Shown here piece by piece: positions 14,929-23,588 of a DNA stretch of 33,747 nucleotides; positions within the stretch are counted from its first letter, which is position 1, and each line of letters begins with the position of its first letter. The notes beneath the pieces were generated by a model that made no database searches, had not been told where the DNA came from, and worked only from the letters and a program-made list of their open reading frames with translations. The translations under genes and the position numbers were made by a program. This stretch comes from Clostridiales bacterium. GTDB lineage: Bacteria > Bacillota > Clostridia > Oscillospirales > RGIG5299. Location of the stretch: the NCBI GenBank assembly GCA_016281405.1, contig JAEEIO010000136.1:1-33747 (forward strand), written 5' to 3'.

Positions 14929-15777
14929 ATGGAAAACTGCATTGACAAATGGCAAAGGATCAAAGAAAGCGCGACGACAACGGAGAAGAAAATCATCGAG
15001 TATCTGCTCGAAAACCCTCTCGCCCTGCAGTCGCTCTCAATCGAAAAACTCGCCGAAAAAAGCGGGACAAGCTACGCGTCCGTAGAGAGATTTTGCCGCA
15101 AAATGAAGTTTTCGGGCTTCAAGGAAATGAAAAAAGTTTTCGCCCGCGAACTCGAAAGCGACTACTACAAATCGAGCCAAAGCGACGCGTCGCCCGAAAA
15201 AGGTTTTGATATAATCATCGACGACGTCTGCAGTTTTTACGGCAGGATCCTCGAGGACTTCCGAATAAGCCAGACCGAGGAAAAGTTAAAGGCCGCGAGC
15301 CTTTCGGTGGTAAGAGCTAAAAGCATATTCTTTATCGGGCAGGGCACCTCGTCGATTTCGGCAAAATACGGATATATCAAGTTCCTGCGCCTCGGAATAA
15401 GCTGCTCGGTCGACAGCGACAGCACCACCCTGAAAGCCCGCGCGACCGTCCTTTCGCCGGGCGACTTACTGTTCGCGGTCTCCTCGTCGGGCAGGACCAA
15501 ACCCGTTGTCGACGCCGCCGTCGCCGCCAAAAAATCGGGCGCGAAGGTGATCTGCCTCTGCGACTACGCCGAGTCGCCGCTCGCCGCCAAATCGGATATC
15601 GTTCTTTCAACGACGATGCGAAACGTCGCCAATCACTTGCAGGAGGATATGCCGCTTACAGTCGGCCAGATCGCCATAATCGATACGCTCTGGACCGCTT
15701 GCTTAAGCGAACTTCGTCTGAAAGCGAAAGAGTCTTTGTCAAAGACTCAGAGCCAGGTTTCGAGCGAAAAAGTATAA
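14929..15777 (+). CDS. MurR/RpiR-family sugar-phosphate-responsive regulator
   Basis: This 282-residue regulator has an N-terminal RpiR-type helix-turn-helix (about 1-77: TTTEKKIIEYLLENPLALQS, then LAEKSGTSYASVERFCRKMKF) and a C-terminal SIS sugar-phosphate-binding domain (about 120-250: KSIFFIGQGTSSISAKYG and LLFAVSSSGRTKPVVDAA). It probably senses a phosphorylated sugar and controls the neighbouring catabolic genes. The ATG at 14929 follows GGAGGGA. It has its own strong promoter and is separated from rhaD by 130 bases that hold a second promoter. Its location between the divergent rhamnosidase-like gene and rhaD makes it the likely local regulator. Confidence 0.93.
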   Translation: MENCIDKWQRIKESATTTEKKIIEYLLENPLALQSLSIEKLAEKSGTSYASVERFCRKMKFSGFKEMKKVFARELESDYYKSSQSDASPEKGFDIIIDDVCSFYGRILEDFRISQTEEKLKAASLSVVRAKSIFFIGQGTSSISAKYGYIKFLRLGISCSVDSDSTTLKARATVLSPGDLLFAVSSSGRTKPVVDAAVAAKKSGAKVICLCDYAESPLAAKSDIVLSTTMRNVANHLQEDMPLTVGQIAIIDTLWTACLSELRLKAKESLSKTQSQVSSEKV

Positions 15778-15817
15778 ATGATACAATTATTAAATAAATA
15801 TATCAAAATCGCCGTTT

Positions 15818-15846
15818 TTGACAGAAATTATTTCATAAAGTGATAT
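15818..15846 (+). promoter_or_regulatory. Promoter of the rhaD operon
   Basis: TTGACA (15818-15823) is followed after 17 bp by TGATAT (15841-15846), a weaker -10, as expected for a regulated promoter. The rhaD start lies 62 bases downstream with TACGGAGAATGAAAA as ribosome site region. Confidence 0.7.
15824..15834. promoter_or_regulatory. Candidate RpiR operator
   Basis: GAAATTATTTC, palindromic except for the centre, starts directly after the -35 hexamer and fills most of the spacer. TGAAA/TTTCA-type half sites are common for RpiR regulators. No obvious equal site is seen before rpiR itself, so confidence is limited. Confidence 0.4.
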
Positions 15847-15907
15847 AGAATTCATTCATTCCGATTTGTTAAAATAAAACTGACAAAAAAACTACGGAGA
15901 ATGAAAA

Positions 15908-16726
15908 ATGGCCAACATATTAAAGACGGATTTTATGAAAGAGATAATGGAGACGTCGTATACGATGTACCGTCACGGCTGGAACGAGTATAACGGCGGC
16001 AATCTGAGCTATCTCCTGACCGAAAAAGAGGCAAAACCGTTTGCGAAAAAGATAATACGGTATTTACCGCTCCCCGAACCCATGCCCTGCATGGCCGGCA
16101 GATATCTTGTCATCACCGGCACCGGAAAGTTTTTCGCGAACGTAATGAAGAAACCTGATGACTGCCTCGGACTCATCCGCATAGTTGAAGACGGCGGCAA
16201 GGCGGAACTCTATTGGGGCTTTTCTGGCGGCGGGACCTTTACGTCCGAGATCACCCTTCATCTCGGCGCGCACGCGGAAAGGCTTAAAATTACGCCCGAT
16301 CAGCGGGTAATAATGCACGCCCACCCCGCCAACGTAATAACCCTCACCCACTTAAGAGGCAACGACGGCGACGAGCTCACGAAGGAACTCTGGCGGACCT
16401 GCACCGAGGTCGTCGCGCTCGTCCCGCGAGGGGTCGCGCTGATACCGTGGATGGTAAGCTCGTCTGTAAATTTGGGGCTTATTACGGCAAAGTCTTTTTC
16501 GGAGACCAACGTCGTTATCTGGCAGCTTCACGGCATGACTGTCGCCGCCGAATCGCTTGAAAACGCGCTCGGTCTTTTCGAACTTATCGAAAAAATGGCG
16601 GGCATCTGTCTTGCCATGGACGGCAAGAAAGAACTGAGCCCTATGAGAGACGATATGCTTTTGGACATAGTAAACGCCCTTAAAGTCAATGCAAAAACGG
16701 AGATACTTAACACCTCCGACAAATAA
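15908..16726 (+). CDS. rhaD: L-rhamnulose-1-phosphate aldolase
   Basis: This class II (zinc) aldolase has 272 residues, close to the 274 of the E. coli enzyme. It splits L-rhamnulose-1-phosphate into dihydroxyacetone phosphate and L-lactaldehyde in the cytoplasm. Family landmarks are NGGNLSYLL, LVITGTGKFFANV, the catalytic glutamate E114 in FTSE, zinc ligands H137 and H139 in MHAHPAN, H208 in WQLHGM, and PWMVSSS. It is the first gene of a long plus-strand operon. The isomerase (RhaA) and kinase (RhaB) that should precede it in the pathway are not in this window, so they lie elsewhere or the substrate is a related ketose phosphate. Confidence 0.93.
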   Translation: MANILKTDFMKEIMETSYTMYRHGWNEYNGGNLSYLLTEKEAKPFAKKIIRYLPLPEPMPCMAGRYLVITGTGKFFANVMKKPDDCLGLIRIVEDGGKAELYWGFSGGGTFTSEITLHLGAHAERLKITPDQRVIMHAHPANVITLTHLRGNDGDELTKELWRTCTEVVALVPRGVALIPWMVSSSVNLGLITAKSFSETNVVIWQLHGMTVAAESLENALGLFELIEKMAGICLAMDGKKELSPMRDDMLLDIVNALKVNAKTEILNTSDK

Positions 16727-16739
16727 GGATGTGAACACC

Positions 16740-18815
16740 GTGGATAACCCCTTCAAATATTTACTGCGGTTTACTTTAGCGCCCGGCGTCGAGGAAGACG
16801 CCCGTCTCGAGGCGCTTTTGCGGTTTTCGGAAAAGGCGAAAATCGACAACGTAATGTTCTTTATCCGCGGCGAGGAACTAAGCTGCGGGCACACCCCCTT
16901 AAGCGAAGTCGACAGATGGCTCGAGACCATACAAAGGGCAGGAGAGAAACTTGCCGATATCGGCGTCACCTTCTCCGTAAACCCCTGGGAAACCGTCCTT
17001 CATGCCGATGAGGGCGGAAGCCTCGACCCGACGCAGAACTTCACGCGGATGGTCGACAGAAACGGAAGGCAGGCCCGTCAAGTCGCCTGCCCGTCCGACC
17101 CTGCTTTCCGCGAATACGTGCTTGAAAAATACAGAAGAATAGCGTCGATTCACCCCGACAGAATATGGCTTGACGACGACTGCCGCCTTCATAATCATAA
17201 ACCGCTCGAATGGGGCGGCGGCTGTTTCTGCGACCGCCACATGAATATAATTTCCGAACGCGTCGGGAAGAAAGTGACGAGGGAGGAGTTCTGCGGCGCC
17301 GTGACCGCATTCGGCGACGTTCACCCATACAGAAAAATATGGCTCGACCTCGCCCGCGAAGAGATAAACGGCCTCGTAAAAGCGATTACCGATGCCGTCG
17401 TCGGCGTCGACGATAATATAGGTATGGGTCTTATGGTCTCATATCCCGAATGGCATATGGCCGAAGGCAGGGACTGGGCTGAATATTGCGCAAGCGGAAC
17501 GACCCCGAAACGCCGTCCCGCGATACGCATACCGATCCCCGGCTACGGCGAAATGGCTCCCACAGACTACTCCCGTATGTTTATGACCGTCTCCCATTTG
17601 ATTAAAGCCATGCTCCCCGACGACGTCGAGGCATATACCGAAGTTGAGAATTATCCCATGACCCGCTACAACAAAAGCGACAGCTTTACCCGCCATCAGA
17701 CAGAAGACGCGCTTATGCTCTCGGCAGACGGCGCCACCCTCGACCTTTACGCATTCTCGGGTAACGGCGTTTTGCCGACCGAGCGAAACGAAATATGGCT
17801 TTCCGAGGCCAAGCCGTTTATGTCAAAGGTAAGCTCTCTCGGCTTCGATACCAAAAAAGCGAAAGGCGTCAAAGTCATGTACGACCCGAACGCCTGCTAC
17901 AATATCTGCTCAGGCGACGACTCCTCTGTCAGAGGTCTCTATCCCCGCGAAAGCAAATGGGCGGAGCTTTTCACAATGTATGGCATTTCTTTCAGCTACT
18001 GCTCCGATAAAAACGTAAAAGGCGAGACCGTCGCCGTAAGCGGACAGTATTTCCGAAACCTCGGCAAAGAGGGCACGAAGCGCTTGCTGAAAGATAACTT
18101 CTGCCTTCTTGAAGGCGAGGCGGTAATGACTCTCGACAGCATGGGTTTGCTCGATGAGATCGACGCGGTTTCGGCAAAATACCTGAACGCCGCCACAAAC
18201 GACAGCGTCGTTAAAACCGCGGGAGAGGAAGACCCGCCCGGAGCCCCCGTCGGTCCCGACGTAACTCCCGCGCAATATGAAGAAATCGCCGACGGCGTCA
18301 CGTTATGCGGCATAAAGCGGTGTCGCTTCAACACTCCGCACGCCATGGGCATACTCAGAATCGACTATAAAGACGGCGGCGACGTAAAGGTCGTTTCCGA
18401 CCTTCGCACGGCCGACGAAAAGCATTTTTGCGACGGCATGACGGTAGTTCGCGGCAATATTTTTATTCTTCCCTATATTCACGGCTCACTATGGCAAAAC
18501 AGCACCGAGAGGGCCGAAGCCGTGCAGATGATAATCGGTAATAAGGCCCCGTTTACCGTAAACCGCCCCTACCTCACGCTCTTATGGTGCGAGGACGACG
18601 GCCGCGCGGCGCTATATCTTAACAACAATTCCGCCGACGACTACGACTCCGTCCTGATATCCTGCGGTCCCGAAAGGCTCGCCGATTTCCGCCTTTATAA
18701 CCGCATATTCCCTGGCGGTAAGATCGCAAGGACGAAGATCATCGACGGCAGACTGTTTTTGAACGAGATTTTGCCGCACGGCGAGATGACGGTAGTAACC
18801 GCGAAGAGGAAATGA
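16740..18815 (+). CDS. Unrecognised glycoside-hydrolase-like (TIM-barrel) protein
   Basis: I cannot place this 691-residue protein in a known family. It has no signal peptide. The first 400 residues look like a TIM barrel, with FSVNPWETV, a striking DRIWLDDDCRLHNHKP followed by GGGCFCDRH, later MGLMVSYPEWHMAEGR, EAYTEVENYP and LYAFSGNG. The acidic clusters could supply catalytic residues. The rest looks like the beta-rich accessory domains of clan A glycosidases. I start at GTG 16740 because AAGGA lies 10 bases upstream; longer in-frame starts reach back into rhaD. It is 13 bases after rhaD and 1 base before the lipoprotein gene, so it is firmly in the operon and probably cleaves a rhamnose-containing oligosaccharide. 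A role outside hydrolysis is possible. Confidence 0.72.
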   Translation: MDNPFKYLLRFTLAPGVEEDARLEALLRFSEKAKIDNVMFFIRGEELSCGHTPLSEVDRWLETIQRAGEKLADIGVTFSVNPWETVLHADEGGSLDPTQNFTRMVDRNGRQARQVACPSDPAFREYVLEKYRRIASIHPDRIWLDDDCRLHNHKPLEWGGGCFCDRHMNIISERVGKKVTREEFCGAVTAFGDVHPYRKIWLDLAREEINGLVKAITDAVVGVDDNIGMGLMVSYPEWHMAEGRDWAEYCASGTTPKRRPAIRIPIPGYGEMAPTDYSRMFMTVSHLIKAMLPDDVEAYTEVENYPMTRYNKSDSFTRHQTEDALMLSADGATLDLYAFSGNGVLPTERNEIWLSEAKPFMSKVSSLGFDTKKAKGVKVMYDPNACYNICSGDDSSVRGLYPRESKWAELFTMYGISFSYCSDKNVKGETVAVSGQYFRNLGKEGTKRLLKDNFCLLEGEAVMTLDSMGLLDEIDAVSAKYLNAATNDSVVKTAGEEDPPGAPVGPDVTPAQYEEIADGVTLCGIKRCRFNTPHAMGILRIDYKDGGDVKVVSDLRTADEKHFCDGMTVVRGNIFILPYIHGSLWQNSTERAEAVQMIIGNKAPFTVNRPYLTLLWCEDDGRAALYLNNNSADDYDSVLISCGPERLADFRLYNRIFPGGKIARTKIIDGRLFLNEILPHGEMTVVTAKRK

Positions 18816-18816
18816 T

Positions 18817-21800
18817 ATGAAGAAAAGGTTTTACGCGCTTTTAGCCGCTATGGCTATACTGATTTCGATACTGTCATCCTGCGGGGTTGTAAGAATGTCT
18901 CTTAAAAGTGTAGCTCTGATAAAAGCTGTCGGAAACTCCGACGCGTCCGATATTATAAAAGACGCCATGTTCGAAGCGGGCTTCGGAGCGGAGCTTATCT
19001 TTCCCAAAGGCGAGTACCGTATCGAAAAAAGCGTTGCGTTCCGGAAAGACGTTTCCGTCGTCATCGAAGAGGGCGCGGTTTTCAACATCGCGAAAAGCGG
19101 CTCGGTAACCTTTAACACCTGCTCCGTCGACGCCGGCGGCTATCAGATTTTCAAGGGAGACGGCGACGTCGTTTTCGATCCCCTTATGACCGAAATAAGG
19201 GCCGAATGGTTCGGAGCCGTTCCGAACGACGGCGCCGACGATTCGGAAGCGATATTGAAAGCCTTTTCAAAGTCGAATCGCGTCGTATTCGGCGAAGGCC
19301 GCTTCACCGTATCGAAGCCGATAAACCTAAAAGACGCCTATAAAACCGCAGTCAACGAGGTCATTTTCGTCGGCGCGGGAAAAGACAAAACCGTTTTCGA
19401 AGTCGCTCCGAATATAACCGCCATAGACAGCTGCACCGACACCGAGTCGACCTTCCTTGATATCTACGATATAGGTTTTACGGAGAAAGGCGGCGGCAAA
19501 ACGTCGTGCGCCGTCAAGGTCAAAGGACCTTTTTCAAAGATACACGGCTGCGACTTTTCGGGCTTTGACGTCGGCGTATTCCACACCAACGCCTACTGCT
19601 GCTATATGACCGGCAACACCGCCGAAAACTGCGGCACCGCATTTGAAATATCCGAGCTTTCGCTCTATTTATACTTCGACAGCTGCGAGGCCGACTCCTG
19701 CGGGACCTTTATTAAATGCGAGGTGCCTCCGTCGGGTGGCATTTCTAACGCAATACTCGTCACCGACTGTAAATCGACAAACGCCTACGGCCGCGATATA
19801 TCGATAACCTATAACCAGGCGGTCTGGCTCACCAACTGCGAGTTTACGGGCGGCACTGGCGGCGACGCCGCTGTATGGTTCTACGGCTGCGCCGATTCGG
19901 ACGTCGGAAACTGCGTAATCTCCTCCGCGAATGCCGAAAGAAACGGCATAATCTATCAGACCACAAACTATTGCAGCGTCACGGACAGCGTTATAGAAAA
20001 CAACAGAATCGGCGTCGACCTTCAGGGCTGCAATTATTCCTCGATAACGGGCAATTATTTTGCCGATAATTCCGAGGCCGATTTGCAGTCGGCGATCGCA
20101 AACGGCCTCACCGTGAAAGAGAACGAATTCACGTCTAACGTTAATTTCAAAAGCGGCGACAGGAATAAACACACGACCGTTTACGAAAACACCTTTTCAA
20201 ACGCCGAATACGACTTTTCACAAAGTAAGGAAACGATTATTTCCGAAAACAACTCCTTCGGCGTGTCCGACATTATAAGACCCGAGGCGGGCGCCAAAAG
20301 CACGTCTCTTGACGTCTTGCCCCGCGTCTTCGACGCCGTCGATCTTATAGACGGAACGGAACCCTACGTCTTTTCCGTGACCGATTACGGCGCCGACAGC
20401 GACGGCAAGACCGACTGCACCGCGGCCGTCCTCGAAGCGATGGAGAAAGCCTCCGAAAGCTCCGGCGTCCTCTTCTTCCCGAGCGGCAATTATCTTATAG
20501 GCGACGTCACCGTCCCCGAGAACGTTACGGTCGCTGTAAACGGGTTAATAACCGTCAAAGACGGCGCTACCCTCGATATTCGGAGCAAATCAGTCAAATT
20601 CCCGAAGAAACAAATATTCGAACTCACGGGTAACGTTCTTCTCTCGGGCATAGACTACTGCTACCCCGAATGGTTCGGCGCGACTCCGAAAAGAGAAACC
20701 GATTCGACCGACGCTCTTCGGATGGCGATAAACGCCGCCTCGCATATCTATCTGTCGCAGGGTTATTACGGCATTTATTCGACCGTAGTCATTCCGCAGA
20801 ATAAAAATATCGTAATAAGCGGCATGGGGCAAAACGCGACGTTTATAGGCCTTGACAATATAAATAAAGATTTCAAAGCGTTTGAATACGACTATCAGAG
20901 CGGCTCCGCCTCTACCGTCGCCTTCGAGTTCTTATACGTCAACGCCTCGCCGAGACGAAACGCCGCCCTGATAAGTTATAACGGTGCGGAAGACCACCGC
21001 GAAGGCAACGTAAAAATCAGGGGGATACTTTGCAACACCGTCAGAAACCTCGTTGAAGCGAAATTCGTGACCGGCTGTTTCTTTGAAGAGATACGCTCCG
21101 ACGACGCAGCAAGTCTTTTCGAACTCACCTCGGCCGACGACGTGACCTTCTCTAAGGTAATCGCCTCCGACAACACCGTCGGAATGGTCCGCGCCTACGG
21201 CAAAAATCCCGACGGAAGACCGTCGCACGGCCTCAGATTTTTAATAACGAGTTCTGTCGGCGCGGGCGGAACGGACTTCATAATAAAAGACTATCAGGAC
21301 GTCTTTTTCGACCACTCGAGCGGCGACCTCGGCTACGGCTCCGACGTCGAAGCCGCGCTCTTAATGGAAAACGTCGGCGATTTCAAACTGGTCAGATGCT
21401 GGTGGGCGTCTAATGCGGGACTTTCCGTTATAGAGTCGTCCCCTTACGCCGAGGTAAAGGCGGGTATATGGCTTATAAACTGCGGAAACGGCAGGATTAC
21501 GAATAATTCCGTTGTCAATCAGCGCGACGGCATAAGAATAACCGGCTTCAAGGAAGACGAAACCGAAGGGATCACGATTGACGGCAATACCTTCCTCGGA
21601 AACGGCAGAAGCGAAATATGGCTTGAAAGCACTAAAAACGTTTCGATCGAGGGCAACTTCTTCGTTTCCACGACCGATTACAACTTCCTAAACGAAAAAT
21701 ACCGCGCGAAAGACCATAACCTGAACCTGCTTTTGACCGGCGAATATGAAAATGTCTATATAAAATACAATTTCGGAAGAATATACCTTGAAAGCGACGG

Positions 21801-21855
21801 CTTTAACGAACAAAAAGCCGACGGAATAACCTACCGTGAAAACTATTACAAATAA
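18817..21855 (+). CDS. Large lipoprotein with tandem pectate-lyase-like beta-helix domains
   Basis: This exported lipoprotein has 1012 residues: MKKRFYALLAAMAILISILS, then SCG gives a lipobox with C22. Three pectate-lyase-superfamily entry motifs are visible: EWFGAVPNDGADDSEA (about residue 130), DYGADSDGKTDCTAA (about 521) and EWFGATPKRETDSTDA (about 617). Each is followed by N- and G-rich beta-helix rungs (ENNRIGVDLQGCNYSSITGN and similar). The fold occurs in pectin lyases, GH28-type enzymes and tail spikes; no specific catalytic triad can be assigned. It is probably displayed on the cell surface to bind or cut pectin-like polymers. It lies between the GH-like gene and the solute-binding gene in the rhaD operon. 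Confidence 0.85.
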   Translation: MKKRFYALLAAMAILISILSSCGVVRMSLKSVALIKAVGNSDASDIIKDAMFEAGFGAELIFPKGEYRIEKSVAFRKDVSVVIEEGAVFNIAKSGSVTFNTCSVDAGGYQIFKGDGDVVFDPLMTEIRAEWFGAVPNDGADDSEAILKAFSKSNRVVFGEGRFTVSKPINLKDAYKTAVNEVIFVGAGKDKTVFEVAPNITAIDSCTDTESTFLDIYDIGFTEKGGGKTSCAVKVKGPFSKIHGCDFSGFDVGVFHTNAYCCYMTGNTAENCGTAFEISELSLYLYFDSCEADSCGTFIKCEVPPSGGISNAILVTDCKSTNAYGRDISITYNQAVWLTNCEFTGGTGGDAAVWFYGCADSDVGNCVISSANAERNGIIYQTTNYCSVTDSVIENNRIGVDLQGCNYSSITGNYFADNSEADLQSAIANGLTVKENEFTSNVNFKSGDRNKHTTVYENTFSNAEYDFSQSKETIISENNSFGVSDIIRPEAGAKSTSLDVLPRVFDAVDLIDGTEPYVFSVTDYGADSDGKTDCTAAVLEAMEKASESSGVLFFPSGNYLIGDVTVPENVTVAVNGLITVKDGATLDIRSKSVKFPKKQIFELTGNVLLSGIDYCYPEWFGATPKRETDSTDALRMAINAASHIYLSQGYYGIYSTVVIPQNKNIVISGMGQNATFIGLDNINKDFKAFEYDYQSGSASTVAFEFLYVNASPRRNAALISYNGAEDHREGNVKIRGILCNTVRNLVEAKFVTGCFFEEIRSDDAASLFELTSADDVTFSKVIASDNTVGMVRAYGKNPDGRPSHGLRFLITSSVGAGGTDFIIKDYQDVFFDHSSGDLGYGSDVEAALLMENVGDFKLVRCWWASNAGLSVIESSPYAEVKAGIWLINCGNGRITNNSVVNQRDGIRITGFKEDETEGITIDGNTFLGNGRSEIWLESTKNVSIEGNFFVSTTDYNFLNEKYRAKDHNLNLLLTGEYENVYIKYNFGRIYLESDGFNEQKADGITYRENYYK

Positions 21856-21867
21856 GGAGGAAAACTT

Positions 21868-23523
21868 ATGAAAAAAGCGCTATCGGTTATTCTCGCATTA
21901 CTCCTCTTGGCGTCGGTTCTCTGTGTGGTCGGGTGCACTCCCGAGCAGCCGAGCACGACCGACAAAACCCCTCTCGGCCCCTATGAGCCGACCTTGAAGC
22001 TCACCTTTGCCTTCCCCTATCACGGTTGCAACGCCGAAACCTTCTCGAAATACGATTGGACCGAGGAGGACAACGGCTGGACGCGTCTCATAAGGAGAAA
22101 GCTCAACATCAAGCTTGAACTCAAATGGAACATTTTCGATCCCGCCGCTTATTTTGAAAAACTCGATTCGTCCATTTTCGTAAACGATCTCCCCGAGATA
22201 ATAAACTGCAATATCGGCGAGAACTGGGCCTATGACTACCTAAAAAGGCTCAATCAGCAGGATCTGCTCGCAGACCTGACCGAAGCCTACGACTATCTCG
22301 ACGACTCCGTAAAAGCGTCTTATCAGGTCGCGGGTAAAGAGGTCTTCTATCCCTGCACCTTCGACGGGGTCTTAAAGGGTCTCCCGCAGGTCTATTATTC
22401 GCCCGAGACCGCGAATAACGTCTACTGGATAAGGCAGGACTGGCTTGACAACGTCGGCCTGAAGGCGCCGACCAACTACGAGGAACTGAAGGCCGTCATA
22501 AAGGCCTTTTCCGTCGCCGACCCCGATATGGACGGCGAGCAGAACACATACGGATTCGCGCTCTGCGTGACCCCCGATAACTACGACAGACTTTTATTCG
22601 CGGGCTATAACGCCTACCCCTATATCTGGATCGAAAACGATGACGGCGAGCTTGTCTACGGCTCCGTTCAGCCCGAAATGAAGACCGCCCTCGCCGAGCT
22701 TTCCGATATGTATAAGAGCGGCTATATCGATCCCTATCTCGACGGCAACAGATATACCGACTGCATAAACGGCACCTGCGGCATGCTCAGCGAATGGTTC
22801 GGCTATATTCTCAACCTCGACGACCGTATGAAATACAACGCCTCTATGGACTGGACGGCCATCCGCGGTTTCGGTTTCGGCTACGACGACGATTTCAGAA
22901 CCCTCGTCGGCCAGTTCGGCTACAGATATTACGCCGTCAACAAGTCTTGCAAATACCCCGAGGCTCTTTGCAAGATGATGAATCTCTACGCGGCCACCCT
23001 CGCGGAGTCTAAAAGCGACAAGGAACTTTTCGAGACCCTCTTTGAAGATCCCGACGGCGTCCACCACATAAGGAACACCGCTCCCGTAATGGCGGGCGTT
23101 TTAACGGAAAAAACCGAACTTCTCTGCGTCAGAATCATCGAAGCTCTCGAAACGGGCGACATCTCGTCTCTTACCGATACGACCGCGAAGATGACCTACG
23201 ATAAATGCCTCGATTATCAGCAAAACGGGACGCTCGAGAACTATCCCTACTATAAGATGTACGGCCCGGGCGGTTCGCTTGCGGAGATAGCAAAATACGA
23301 CGCCTCGGAATACATCACCAACCTCTTCGCCACCGCGCAGACCGAAACCATGGCAAAGAGCTGGAACGAGCTTTTACAACTCGAGTTTTCGACTTACAGC
23401 GGAATTATAAACGGAACGATGACTATAGACGAATTCGATATGTTCGTAACCACCTGGAAAGAAATGGGCGGCGAAGAGATAACGAAAGAAGTCAACGAAT
23501 GGTATAAGTCGGTACAGCAGTAA
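21868..23523 (+). CDS. ABC sugar-transporter solute-binding lipoprotein
   Basis: This 551-residue lipoprotein has a signal peptide ending in VLCVVGC (lipid cysteine C23). The body resembles the large LplA/YtcQ-type carbohydrate-binding proteins of Bacillota: LKLTFAFPYHGCNAETFS, then NNVYWIRQDWLDNVGLKAPT, LKAVIKAFSVADPDMDGEQN and KMYGPGGSLAEIAKYD. Such proteins capture oligosaccharides for a pair of membrane permeases; no permease gene is in the window. The ATG at 21868 follows AAGGAGG. It sits 12 bases after the beta-helix lipoprotein gene. The substrate, probably a rhamnose-containing or pectic oligosaccharide, is inferred from its neighbours. Confidence 0.9.
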   Translation: MKKALSVILALLLLASVLCVVGCTPEQPSTTDKTPLGPYEPTLKLTFAFPYHGCNAETFSKYDWTEEDNGWTRLIRRKLNIKLELKWNIFDPAAYFEKLDSSIFVNDLPEIINCNIGENWAYDYLKRLNQQDLLADLTEAYDYLDDSVKASYQVAGKEVFYPCTFDGVLKGLPQVYYSPETANNVYWIRQDWLDNVGLKAPTNYEELKAVIKAFSVADPDMDGEQNTYGFALCVTPDNYDRLLFAGYNAYPYIWIENDDGELVYGSVQPEMKTALAELSDMYKSGYIDPYLDGNRYTDCINGTCGMLSEWFGYILNLDDRMKYNASMDWTAIRGFGFGYDDDFRTLVGQFGYRYYAVNKSCKYPEALCKMMNLYAATLAESKSDKELFETLFEDPDGVHHIRNTAPVMAGVLTEKTELLCVRIIEALETGDISSLTDTTAKMTYDKCLDYQQNGTLENYPYYKMYGPGGSLAEIAKYDASEYITNLFATAQTETMAKSWNELLQLEFSTYSGIINGTMTIDEFDMFVTTWKEMGGEEITKEVNEWYKSVQQ

Positions 23524-23538
23524 TAAAAAAACAAAAAC

Positions 23539-23575
23539 GCCCCGCGGCGCGTCCGTAAGCGGACGGTCGCGGGGC
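23539..23575 (+). other. Intercistronic hairpin
   Basis: GCCCCGCG pairs with CGCGGGGC around an inner CGTCCG-TAAG-CGGACG stem. No T-run follows (CGAGGTAAAC), so it is probably an mRNA-stabilising or processing structure inside the operon rather than a terminator. It could account for high lipoprotein mRNA relative to the genes after it. Confidence 0.6.
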
Positions 23576-23588
23576 CGAGGTAAACTTT

